A DNA stretch of 14,531 bases from Phycisphaerales bacterium UBA3190. GTDB taxonomy: Bacteria; Planctomycetota; Phycisphaerae; Phycisphaerales; UBA1924. The notes beneath the pieces are model-generated. The model saw nothing but the letters and a program-made list of their open reading frames with translations. It searched no databases and was not told where the DNA came from. The stretch lies in the NCBI GenBank assembly GCA_002364005.1, contig DEXG01000009.1, positions 18,837 through 33,367 of the forward strand, read 5' to 3'. The first letter of the stretch is position 1. Each line of letters opens with the position of its first letter. Shown piece by piece: positions 1 to 6,342 of the stretch. Both the position numbers and the translations under genes were made by a program.

Positions 1-30
1 CCGCTCCCTTACGGTCGCGGCTCGTTCTGA
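1..30. other. Left-edge fragment: possible REP-like repeat or 3' end of an upstream gene
   Basis: The first 24 bases hold a GC-rich unit beginning CCGCTCCC and ending GCGGCTCG. It resembles short intergenic repeats that I associate, from memory only, with planctomycete genomes. One forward frame stays open from base 1 and stops with TGA at 28-30, so the stretch could instead be the last nine codons of an upstream gene. The window is cut here, so neither reading can be settled. Confidence 0.25.
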
Positions 31-35
31 ACTCC

Positions 36-41
36 TACCCT
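36..41 (+). promoter_or_regulatory. Putative -10 box (TACCCT) for leaderless GT9 gene
   Basis: TACCCT fits the TAnnnT -10 pattern and ends five bases before the ATG at 47. No Shine-Dalgarno sequence lies between; the spacer is all C. A -10 box at this distance would put the transcript start at or next to the ATG, giving a leaderless mRNA. The block TACCCTCCCCCATG is almost identical to the one before the SDR gene at 13297-13310, with one base different, which supports a real signal. Confidence 0.4.
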
Positions 42-46
42 CCCCC

Positions 47-1168
47 ATGCCCGCGCCCGACCGCCCACTGCGACTGCTCATCGTCCTCCCCTCCTGGGTG
101 GGCGACATCGTGATGGCCACCCCCACCATCCGGCGCATCCGCGACGCGATGCCGGGCATCTTTATCGGGGCCCTCTGCCGACCGGGCATGGATCAACTCC
201 TCAGCGGCTCAACCCTCTTCGATGAGCTCCATGTCTTCCAGCCCCACGGCATGATGGCCTCCAAAAAAGCCGCCAACAAAGTCCGACCACGCCAATACGA
301 CACCGCCCTGCTCCTGACCAACTCCTTCTCCACGGCACTCATCACCCGCCTGGCCTTTATCCCCCGACGCATCGGCTACAACCGCGACACCCGAGGCATG
401 CTGCTGACCGACCCGGTCGCCCCGCCGCGAAACCCCGACAAGTCCTGGAAGCTCACACCCATTGTCGACTACTACTGGAATCTCGCCTCGCACCTGCTCG
501 ACGAGGACCCGGTTGCCTGGTCGATCCACACGCCCACCACCTGCACCGAGCTTCCACTGGCTCTGCCCAAAGACACCTACATGGAGCTGGGCAGCAGCGA
601 CGACGACCGCGCCAAGGCCCAGGCGATTCTCCAAGCGGCCCACATCGAACCGGGCGAGCGATACGCCGTGCTCAACCCGGGGGGCAACAACACCGCCAAG
701 CGCTGGCCCGCCGACCGATTCGCCATCCTCGCCGACCACCTCCACACCACCCACAACATGCGCGTGCTTATCAACGGCTCACCCGCCGAGGCCGACCTGT
801 GCGACCAGATCATCAACCTCGCCCAGTCCAACCCGATCTCCCTGCCCGCTCTGGGCAACACGCTGGGTGCGCTCAAGCCCATCATCGACGGCGCGAGCAT
901 CATGGTCACCAATGACACGGGCCCGCGCCACATCGCCGCCGCCCTGAGCACACCGCTCGTCACCCTCTTTGGCCCAACCGACCCGCGTTGGACCACCATC
1001 CCCACCACGCCCCTGCCCGACGGCTCATCCAGCGAGACCATCATCGTCGCAGACCCGACACTCCCGCCCAGCGAATCGGCCAATGACCACCCACAACGCT
1101 GCGCCATCGAGCACATCCAGCTCGATCGCGTCTGCCAAGCGGTTGATGAAATTATTGTGGATACTTAG
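47..1168 (+). CDS. Glycosyltransferase family 9 (ADP-heptose:LPS heptosyltransferase-like)
   Basis: A 373-residue cytoplasmic or membrane-associated GT-B glycosyltransferase. The N-terminus has the GT9 signature PSWVGDIVMATPTIRRIR (about residues 15-32). The C-terminal donor-binding half shows NPGGNNTAKRWP (from residue 210) and TNDTGPRHIAAALSTPLVTLFGPTDP (from about 288), the family's nucleotide-sugar site. Enzymes of this family, such as WaaF/RfaF, move heptose from ADP-heptose to the lipopolysaccharide inner core; the acceptor here cannot be read from sequence. Length and motif order match heptosyltransferase II, about 350 residues. No Shine-Dalgarno sequence precedes the ATG, but a TACCCT box lies just upstream. 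No other LPS gene is visible nearby, so the exact sugar remains open. Confidence 0.9.
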   Translation: MPAPDRPLRLLIVLPSWVGDIVMATPTIRRIRDAMPGIFIGALCRPGMDQLLSGSTLFDELHVFQPHGMMASKKAANKVRPRQYDTALLLTNSFSTALITRLAFIPRRIGYNRDTRGMLLTDPVAPPRNPDKSWKLTPIVDYYWNLASHLLDEDPVAWSIHTPTTCTELPLALPKDTYMELGSSDDDRAKAQAILQAAHIEPGERYAVLNPGGNNTAKRWPADRFAILADHLHTTHNMRVLINGSPAEADLCDQIINLAQSNPISLPALGNTLGALKPIIDGASIMVTNDTGPRHIAAALSTPLVTLFGPTDPRWTTIPTTPLPDGSSSETIIVADPTLPPSESANDHPQRCAIEHIQLDRVCQAVDEIIVDT

Positions 1169-1198
1169 GTACACTTATTGCCCCGTGCTGTTAAACGG

Positions 1199-1204
1199 TA
1201 TAGA
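1199..1204 (+). promoter_or_regulatory. Possible -10 box (TATAGA) for the Cys-rich gene
   Basis: TATAGA lies 11 bases before the ATG at 1216, with a weak TTGCCC 15 bases further upstream. The 47-base gap after the GT9 gene holds no Shine-Dalgarno sequence. If used, the 5' leader would be only about 5 bases. The evidence is the motif and its position only. Confidence 0.25.
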
Positions 1205-1215
1205 GTCCTGCCAAG

Positions 1216-1665
1216 ATGCAATCCTCACGCATCCATTTCGCCGCGATGACCCTGTTTGTGCTGGGCTTTGTGCTCAGCAGCTCGGGCTGGGGACCAATCA
1301 TCGCGTTCGGCATGCAAGACCGGCCAAGCTATTCAGTCTGTGGCCAGGAGATGTGTTCCTGCCTGCCCGTCACCCCCCTCGAGCCCGCGTGCCCGCTGTG
1401 TGTCACCAAAGAAGATGACGCAGCTGGGTGTTCGGACAAACCCGAGCCAACACAGAATCCCAAACGCCTGCCCCGCACCGAGAAGTTCGACGCCATCAGC
1501 GATGCCGCCCAGGCGGGTTGCTCGTGCGTTTTCCTGACCCTCGTACTGGGCTGCCGCGTCAAGCGTGACTGGCTATTCGCGCCCGCCGCACGCATCTCCA
1601 TTGATCAAGACCGGATCCCACCCGACCCGCTCGCCGATTCCCCCACGCCACCACCACGCGCCTGA
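1216..1665 (+). CDS. Cys-rich membrane-anchored hypothetical protein
   Basis: A 149-residue protein I do not recognise. Residues 8-31 are hydrophobic and could be a signal anchor or uncleaved signal peptide. The following segment is unusually rich in cysteine: C42, C47, C49, C59, C62 and C72, then C102, C104 and C113. These form C-x4-C-x-C, C-x2-C and C-x-C groups of the kind used to bind a metal or to form disulfides. A second hydrophobic patch (CVFLTLVLGC) lies near residue 104, and the tail is rich in proline. The start ATG has no clear ribosome binding site. The gene does not overlap its neighbours; its reality rests on the coherent anchor and Cys clusters. A thiol-rich metal-binding role is inference. 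Confidence 0.6.
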   Translation: MQSSRIHFAAMTLFVLGFVLSSSGWGPIIAFGMQDRPSYSVCGQEMCSCLPVTPLEPACPLCVTKEDDAAGCSDKPEPTQNPKRLPRTEKFDAISDAAQAGCSCVFLTLVLGCRVKRDWLFAPAARISIDQDRIPPDPLADSPTPPPRA

Positions 1666-1741
1666 GCCGTTGTTTCGCTGAACGCGCCGATGCTTGCGCC
1701 CGCCCTGGGCCACGATCGACGCACCCGCACGAACACGCTAC

Positions 1742-1748
1742 TCAGGAG
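1742..1748 (+). promoter_or_regulatory. Ribosome binding site that sets the prepilin start
   Basis: TCAGGAG stands seven bases before the ATG at 1756. An in-frame ATG at 1690 has no such site and would put 22 extra residues before the prepilin leader, so 1756 is preferred. Confidence 0.7.
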
Positions 1749-1755
1749 TTCCGTC

Positions 1756-2544
1756 ATGGTTTGCCATCTCAGGCAACGGCGCGGGTTCACGCTCATCGAG
1801 CTGTTGGTGGTCATCGCGATCATCGCCCTGCTCGTGGGCATGCTGCTCCCGGCGCTCAAGGGCGCACGCGACAGCTCACGCTCGCTCATCTGCACCAATA
1901 ACCTCCGCTCGCTGGCAATCATCACCCAGCAGTTCGCCGACGAAAACGACGGCAAGCTGCCCCGTTCAAGCCACTCGGCCGGGTACAACGCCCTGCCCTG
2001 GGCCGCCACGCTCTATGAGCCCATCACCGGGCGGGCGTTCGAAGGCACCAGCTACAGCTGGGACGACGCGGGCTGGTGGGAAGCGACCAACACCCACTAC
2101 CGTTGCCCACACGATCGACGCGAGAGCCCGATCGCCCAGCCCGGACTGCCATTCTCCATGCCTGCCCTGAGCTACGGGTTCAATGTGTACTTCGAACTCA
2201 CGCCGGGCGAGATCGACCCCAGCAGGGGATCGCACAGCACCCGACCAATCTGGGCCAAGCTCTCGAGTATCCCGCGTCCTTCGAGCACCGTGCTCATGGG
2301 CGAACTCGTCGATTCCGCCTCGCGTGACCACATCATGGCGCACTTCTGGCGAACCCTGAGCGTCGACCCCGAATCCGAGGTCGCCGTCCAACGCCATGGC
2401 GACGCGGGCTCGGGCTACGCCTGGCTCGACGGGCACGCGAGCACCGACGCGTTCAGCGAAACATACGACCCTTCAAACCAAACCGATCGCTGGAACCCCA
2501 GCGACGACAAGCTGTTCCCAAACACAAACGAATCTAATCCGTAA
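1756..2544 (+). CDS. Prepilin-like protein (type II secretion/type IV pilin N-terminus, DGH C-terminal motif)
   Basis: A 262-residue protein with a class III prepilin signal. A short basic leader (MVCHLRQRRG) is followed by FTLIELLVVIAIIALLVGML and the polar LPALKGARDSSR stretch. Prepilin peptidase would cut after the Gly, leaving an N-terminal Phe and the +5 Glu needed for assembly. The C-terminus has a His-(x10)-Asp-Gly-His motif ending AWLDGHAS, close to the H-X9-DG signature of the large planctomycete prepilin-like family (DUF1559-like). Length is typical. The stop at 2542-2544 overlaps the Shine-Dalgarno sequence of the next gene, so the two are probably translated from one mRNA. No secretion ATPase or secretin is nearby; assembly would rely on machinery encoded elsewhere. 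Confidence 0.88.
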   Translation: MVCHLRQRRGFTLIELLVVIAIIALLVGMLLPALKGARDSSRSLICTNNLRSLAIITQQFADENDGKLPRSSHSAGYNALPWAATLYEPITGRAFEGTSYSWDDAGWWEATNTHYRCPHDRRESPIAQPGLPFSMPALSYGFNVYFELTPGEIDPSRGSHSTRPIWAKLSSIPRPSSTVLMGELVDSASRDHIMAHFWRTLSVDPESEVAVQRHGDAGSGYAWLDGHASTDAFSETYDPSNQTDRWNPSDDKLFPNTNESNP

Positions 2545-2555
2545 AGGAAATCCAT

Positions 2556-3191
2556 ATGACACGCATCAACAACACCGTTCTCATCGCATCCATCGCCGCA
2601 CTCTCGGGCAACGCCCTGGCCGCACTCCCCACCGCGCACACATGGCCCATGGAGCACATCATGGTCTCCATGGACGACACCTACACGCTGCACGCGCACG
2701 CCAACACCAGTGCCGCCAACCCCATCGAGATGCTCCATTTCGCGGGCGAGACCTACGAGGGCAACGCCAGCGCCCTCAATGACATGTACTACACCGATCA
2801 GTACGGCTGGATCCTCGACGGCATCGTCGATCCCGGTGCCGGCAACTCGATCTGGATTGAACTCGTCTCGCAGACCGACGGGCTCGAAACATACGAGGGC
2901 GGCATGCGCATGATGATCGGGGAGCAGACCTTCAACCCGATCTTCGGCACCGACTCCAGCGCCGCCAACTGGCAGTGGTCGGGCATGATGACCCACAACT
3001 GGTACGCCGCCGCCCAGCTGGGTGACTATGAAGCCACCTACTCGATCTATGTCGGCGACAGCGCTGGCAATGCCGTCGATGGTTACTCGGCTGGCGAAGT
3101 CACCCTCAACTTCCGTGCCGTCCCCACACCCGCACCCATGGCCCTGCTCGGCCTGGGCTCGCTCGTGGCCACACGCAGAAAGCGGGGCTGA
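2556..3191 (+). CDS. PEP-CTERM-type secreted protein, paralogue A
   Basis: A 211-residue exported protein. Residues 1-22 form a signal peptide (basic MTR, hydrophobic core, NALA cleavage site). The C-terminus is a sorting tail of PEP-CTERM type: VPTPAP, then hydrophobic MALLGLGSLVA, then basic TRRKRG. The mature domain is not one I recognise. It shares blocks with the next gene: G-E-x-Y-x-G-x-A-S-x-L-N early, QYGW near residue 90, TFNPIFGTD at 125-133, WQW then MTHNWY at 145-150, and YVGD-GN-DGY near 170. The conserved His, Trp, Tyr and Asp suggest a structured fold, possibly metal or glycan binding; that is inference. AAAGGAA at 2544-2550 is the ribosome binding site. It is the second gene of the prepilin operon. 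Confidence 0.8.
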   Translation: MTRINNTVLIASIAALSGNALAALPTAHTWPMEHIMVSMDDTYTLHAHANTSAANPIEMLHFAGETYEGNASALNDMYYTDQYGWILDGIVDPGAGNSIWIELVSQTDGLETYEGGMRMMIGEQTFNPIFGTDSSAANWQWSGMMTHNWYAAAQLGDYEATYSIYVGDSAGNAVDGYSAGEVTLNFRAVPTPAPMALLGLGSLVATRRKRG

Positions 3192-3194
3192 TTC

Positions 3195-3839
3195 ATGCGA
3201 TACCTGATCCCACTGACATTGGCCCTCAGCGCGGGCACGGCCGCCGCATCAACCCCCACACTCGGGGGGCCGATGTCGCACCTGCTTGTCACGCTGTTCC
3301 AGAACCAGGTGTACCTCACCTTCGAGTCACCCGCCATGTCCACCGTCAGCATGCAAGGCAACGAGGGCGACTTCGTCGGCGACGCATCGCTGCTCAATAA
3401 CATGGGCTACAACGCCCAGTTCGGCTGGCTCGCCAATGGCTTCATCTCCCTCCCCCCAGACTCGGGGATCTTCATGCGCACCCTCAGCAGCTCGCCGCAC
3501 CTGAATGTCTACGAAGAATCGACCTTCAACCCGATCTTCGGGACCGATGGCAGCGACGATGTCTGGCAGTGGGACGGCACCATGACCCACAACTGGTACA
3601 GCACCGAGACCCACGGCTCGCACTGGGCACGCTATGAGGTCTTCGTCGGCGATCTCTTCGGCAACCCGCTCGACGGGTATACCAGCGCCTCCATCGATCT
3701 GACCTTCGAGTACGGCCCGGACCTCTCCGGGCGCATCGGTGTCAAGAACAGCCCGTCCATCGGCGCGTTGCCAACCCCCGGCGTCATGAGCACGCTCGGG
3801 ATCGGGATCGTTGCCGCGGGACGAAGACGACGAAGCTGA
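3195..3839 (+). CDS. PEP-CTERM-type secreted protein, paralogue B
   Basis: A 214-residue exported protein, tandem paralogue of the preceding gene. Residues 1-19 form a signal peptide (LTLALSAGTAAAS). The shared blocks fall in the same order: GDASLLNNMGYNAQFGW, TFNPIFGTD at 110-118, WQWDGTMTHNWY ending at residue 135, and FVGDLFGNPLDGY. It lacks a roughly 10-residue insert that paralogue A has before TFNPIF, and it carries an extra linker before the tail. The tail is LPTPGV, hydrophobic MSTLGIGIVAA, then GRRRRS. The ATG follows the previous stop by three bases without a good ribosome binding site, so translational coupling is likely. A hairpin terminator follows at 3871. Function unknown. Confidence 0.8.
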   Translation: MRYLIPLTLALSAGTAAASTPTLGGPMSHLLVTLFQNQVYLTFESPAMSTVSMQGNEGDFVGDASLLNNMGYNAQFGWLANGFISLPPDSGIFMRTLSSSPHLNVYEESTFNPIFGTDGSDDVWQWDGTMTHNWYSTETHGSHWARYEVFVGDLFGNPLDGYTSASIDLTFEYGPDLSGRIGVKNSPSIGALPTPGVMSTLGIGIVAAGRRRRS

Positions 3840-3870
3840 TCTGATCACGCTTCCAGCCGCAGAGAGCGGG

Positions 3871-3904
3871 CAGGCCCGGCGCGACATTTGCCGGGCCTGT
3901 TTTT
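3871..3904 (+). terminator. Rho-independent terminator of the prepilin operon
   Basis: CAGGCCCGGC (3871-3880) and GCCGGGCCTG (3890-3899) form a perfect 10-bp stem around a 9-base loop, followed directly by TTTTT at 3900-3904. It lies 32 bases after the stop of paralogue B and ends before the gmk start. Confidence 0.9.
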
Positions 3905-3938
3905 CTGCGCACACAACCAACCCATTCATCCCGGCGGC

Positions 3939-3944
3939 TATATT
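3939..3944 (+). promoter_or_regulatory. Putative -10 box (TATATT) for leaderless gmk
   Basis: TATATT ends six bases before the ATG at 3951, and the spacer CAACCC has no Shine-Dalgarno sequence. Because a terminator stands just upstream, gmk needs its own promoter, and this is the only good -10 match in the gap. No clear -35 box is seen. Confidence 0.4.
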
Positions 3945-3950
3945 CAACCC

Positions 3951-4577
3951 ATGGCTGATCACCCACCCGAAAGCGCACACCCGAGACTCCCCACCGACAC
4001 CGACAACGGGCTGCTGCTCATCATCTCGGGCCCCTCGGGCGTGGGCAAAACCACCATCACCCGGGGCGTCGAACGCTCGATCCCCGGCTCGGTCTTCTCC
4101 GTCTCCTACACCACCCGCGCCAAAACCGATGCCGATGTCGAGGCGGTCGATTATCACTTCATCGATCACGACGAGTTCCAGCAACTCATCGACGAGGACG
4201 CCTTCCTCGAATGGGCCGATGTCTTCGGCAAGCGCTACGGGACCCGAAAAAAATGGGTCGACGAACAGCTCGCACGCGGTCGGCTGGTCATCCTGGAGAT
4301 CGATGTCGAGGGCGCCAAGCAAGTCAAGGCCAAGATGCCCGAGGCCTTTGGCATGTTCATCCTCCCGCCCAGCGAGGACGAGCTGCTCCGGCGCCTCCAG
4401 AGCCGCAAACGCGAGAGCGAAGAACTGATTGCCAAACGCTTCGCCGAGGCCCAGCACGAGATCCGCGAGGCCAAATCATGCCAGGTCTACGACGAGTTCA
4501 TCGTCAATGAGAACCTCGAGAACGCGATCGCCGACGCCGTGCGCCTGGTCGAAAACGCCCGCAACGGGGACCGATGA
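3951..4577 (+). CDS. gmk: Guanylate kinase
   Basis: A 208-residue cytoplasmic kinase that converts GMP and ATP to GDP and ADP, essential for GTP supply. The P-loop is GPSGVGKT at residues 27-34. The GMP-binding region SVSYTTR...VDYHF follows, then AFLEWADVFGKRYGT, the core VILEIDVEGAKQVK, and the lid SRKRESEELIAKRFAEA. Length fits the family (about 200). The start at 3951 is chosen because an in-frame ATG at 3888 lies inside the terminator hairpin and would add residues unlike any guanylate kinase. Oddity: after TTR the usual xxR-PGE is replaced by AKTDADVE, so the second Arg that normally contacts the GMP phosphate is Thr here. In many bacteria gmk sits next to rpoZ; here it stands alone. 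Confidence 0.95.
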   Translation: MADHPPESAHPRLPTDTDNGLLLIISGPSGVGKTTITRGVERSIPGSVFSVSYTTRAKTDADVEAVDYHFIDHDEFQQLIDEDAFLEWADVFGKRYGTRKKWVDEQLARGRLVILEIDVEGAKQVKAKMPEAFGMFILPPSEDELLRRLQSRKRESEELIAKRFAEAQHEIREAKSCQVYDEFIVNENLENAIADAVRLVENARNGDR

Positions 4578-4640
4578 TCCCAGCCGCGAGCGTTCGCCCC
4601 TCTCCGAGTCGTTCAAGCCATTCAAGATGGTGTCAGTGGA

Positions 4641-5060
4641 TCAGCCGCCGCACTGGTCGCCCATGGGCATGTAGCAGAACTCTTCCTTGACGATCTTGCC
4701 GTTCTCGACGGTGTAGTTTGCGACTTCCTTCATCTGCATGCGTGGCCACGAGCCGTCCTTCGACTCCATGTCCATATCGAACAGGACACTGAAGCCGCTC
4801 TGCCCCACGAACGGGCCATCGACCTTGCAGCTGTGAACCGTCACGCCCTTCTGCCACTCGCGGTACTTGGCCGAGACCTCGTCGCGACCGGTGTAGACCT
4901 TGCCGTCGCCCTCGATGCTGGTCCATCCCGGCGCGAAGTGCTTGTCCCAGAGCTTGCTGTCGTACTCGACATAGTCCATGCTCTCGTCGCCGTTCTTGCA
5001 GTGGTTAAAGAGGTCGCTGGCGATCTGCTTGATGGTCTCGGTGTCGGCGCTGGTGGTCAT
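4641..5060 (-). CDS. NTF2/SnoaL-like small protein
   Basis: A 139-residue protein with the look of a SnoaL-like/NTF2-like cone-shaped fold. An N-terminal helix region (ETIKQIASDLFNHCKNGD) is followed by LWDKHFAPGWTSIEGDGKVYTGRDEVSAKYREW, the typical 'ill-placed load plus recheck' segment. Beta strands then end in ANYTVENGKIVKEEFCYMP. Some family members are enzymes (isomerases, hydratases), others bind small ligands; no activity can be assigned here. The ATG at 5060 is chosen because AGGAGA (5066-5071 on this strand) stands five bases upstream; an in-frame upstream ATG would add a Cys/His-rich stretch without family character. There is no signal peptide, so it is probably cytoplasmic. It faces gmk tail to tail across 63 bases with no obvious terminator. 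Confidence 0.75.
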   Translation of the reverse strand: MTTSADTETIKQIASDLFNHCKNGDESMDYVEYDSKLWDKHFAPGWTSIEGDGKVYTGRDEVSAKYREWQKGVTVHSCKVDGPFVGQSGFSVLFDMDMESKDGSWPRMQMKEVANYTVENGKIVKEEFCYMPMGDQCGG

Positions 5061-5119
5061 CGGAGTCTCCTGATGGTGTGTGCGTGCCGCCGAACAGCCC
5101 ACCCGCTCAGCGTCCCGTG

Positions 5120-5148
5120 AAATTACCGGACACGCAGGGCTCAATCAA
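5120..5148 (-). promoter_or_regulatory. Possible sigma-70-type promoter for the NTF2-like gene
   Basis: Read on the minus strand, TTGATT (5143-5148) and TAATTT (5120-5125) are separated by 17 bases. They sit in the 96-base gap between the DUF3592 gene and the NTF2-like gene. The implied leader is about 50 bases and contains the AGGAGA ribosome binding site. Confidence 0.35.
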
Positions 5149-5156
5149 CCCCTTAA

Positions 5157-6284
5157 TCAGGTTTTTGTTCGGTTTATTTCGACCTCGCTCACGATCTCCA
5201 TGCTCGGTGACTCCTCCTCGGGCAGATCCAACTCCTCGGCCGCCGCCTCGAAGCGCTGGGCGAACCAGTCCCGGATGATCGGCCCCAACTCGCGATACCC
5301 CTTGGCGATCAGCAGCGTGTGCTCCTGACCCGTGTCCGCAACGCCCACAATCGTGTGTTTGTACCAGGGGCGTTCGTTCACCCTGGTGCTTGTCCCGGCT
5401 GTCTTGAGCCGGATCGTCTTGATCGATCCGATGCTGATGTGCAATGACTCGGGCGCGCGTGTGAACGACGCGCTATTCCAGTCAATCAACAGGCGACGCC
5501 GCTTGCCACCACGAACCAGCCGCATGATCGTCGGCACCAGAATCCCCGCGCCGATACACGAGCCGACCACCATCAGGGCAGCGTCCCGTTGCAGCGAGAA
5601 CCCGAACCCGAACGCGACGACGAAAATCGCCACAAAGCTCGACAACCCGGTCACGAAGAAGAACACCATGTACCCCGCCCAGTGGGCATCCTCGAGCACC
5701 ATCCGGCGTGGTGTGCTGCGTGCGATGTAAGCCGACACCGCCTGATCCTTGCGATACCGGAGCCATTTGCGCAACGAGACCACCCCGCCACCCAACAACC
5801 CCAGCCCGACACAATGGAACGGGGTCAGGAACAGCAACAGCACATATGGGATCGCCCGGTCGCTCAGATCCAGCACCGCCTCGCTGGGATCATCCGGGTC
5901 GTAGTGAACCTCGATGTCCTTGCCCACGGGATACCGATCGATCACCCGCTGGGCATCCTTTCGCATCGAGGTGCCGAACACAAACATGGAGTGCTGATCC
6001 GAACGATAGGACTGCCCGTCCACCTCGAACTCGTACTCAACCAACGGCGTGTAGGTCGTCCCGTCCGAATCCGTCCGCGCGTCCACACGCGACTGCACCA
6101 CCACCCCGGGCACACTCAGATACCGCTCCCGCGCATCGAGTATCTTGTACCCGGAGTGAAGAAGAAACCCGTCAATGCCCAACACGGTGAGCATCCAGAT
6201 CAGCCCAAAGAGCGACAGACACCCGATGGGGTTGGTGGCGCTCGTCTTGCGTCGCTTGGCCTGACTCTGCTTGAATATGCTCAC
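5157..6284 (-). CDS. DUF3592 domain membrane protein
   Basis: A 375-residue inner-membrane protein of unknown function. A basic N-terminus precedes a membrane helix at about 20-44. A non-membrane DUF3592 domain spans about 55-140, with the family marks GVVVQSRV, YTPLVEYEFEVDGQSYRS and GKDIEVHYDPDDPSEAVL. Three more membrane helices lie at about 144-168, 200-228 and 233-255. A C-terminal soluble region of about 110 residues follows, including IGSIKTIRLK and WYKHTIVGVADTGQEHTLLIAKG. That part resembles membrane-proximal beta domains of uncharacterised bacterial proteins and is longer than in simple DUF3592 proteins. The start is GTG, chosen because it directly precedes the basic leader. There is no Shine-Dalgarno sequence; TACACT lies six bases upstream. 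Confidence 0.8.
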   Translation of the reverse strand: MSIFKQSQAKRRKTSATNPIGCLSLFGLIWMLTVLGIDGFLLHSGYKILDARERYLSVPGVVVQSRVDARTDSDGTTYTPLVEYEFEVDGQSYRSDQHSMFVFGTSMRKDAQRVIDRYPVGKDIEVHYDPDDPSEAVLDLSDRAIPYVLLLFLTPFHCVGLGLLGGGVVSLRKWLRYRKDQAVSAYIARSTPRRMVLEDAHWAGYMVFFFVTGLSSFVAIFVVAFGFGFSLQRDAALMVVGSCIGAGILVPTIMRLVRGGKRRRLLIDWNSASFTRAPESLHISIGSIKTIRLKTAGTSTRVNERPWYKHTIVGVADTGQEHTLLIAKGYRELGPIIRDWFAQRFEAAAEELDLPEEESPSMEIVSEVEINRTKT

Positions 6285-6290
6285 GCGACG

Positions 6291-6296
6291 AGTGTA
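6291..6296 (-). promoter_or_regulatory. Putative extended -10 box (TGATACACT) for leaderless DUF3592 gene
   Basis: On the minus strand TACACT ends six bases before the GTG at 6284 and is preceded by TGA, giving the TGn extension of a strong -10 element. The spacer CGTCGC holds no Shine-Dalgarno sequence. The arrangement matches those before the GT9, gmk and SDR genes. Confidence 0.45.
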
Positions 6297-6342
6297 TCAC
6301 GAATGCAAAAAGTCCGGCCCGAACGCGAGTGAACACCCTGTC

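Noticed and set aside
3888..3950. Upstream start of gmk at 3888
   Set aside because: It lies inside the operon terminator hairpin and would add residues not found in guanylate kinases.
3327..4457. Minus-strand open frame (376 codons) crossing paralogue B, the terminator and gmk
   Set aside because: It spans two well-supported plus-strand genes and a terminator and shows only low-complexity antisense composition.
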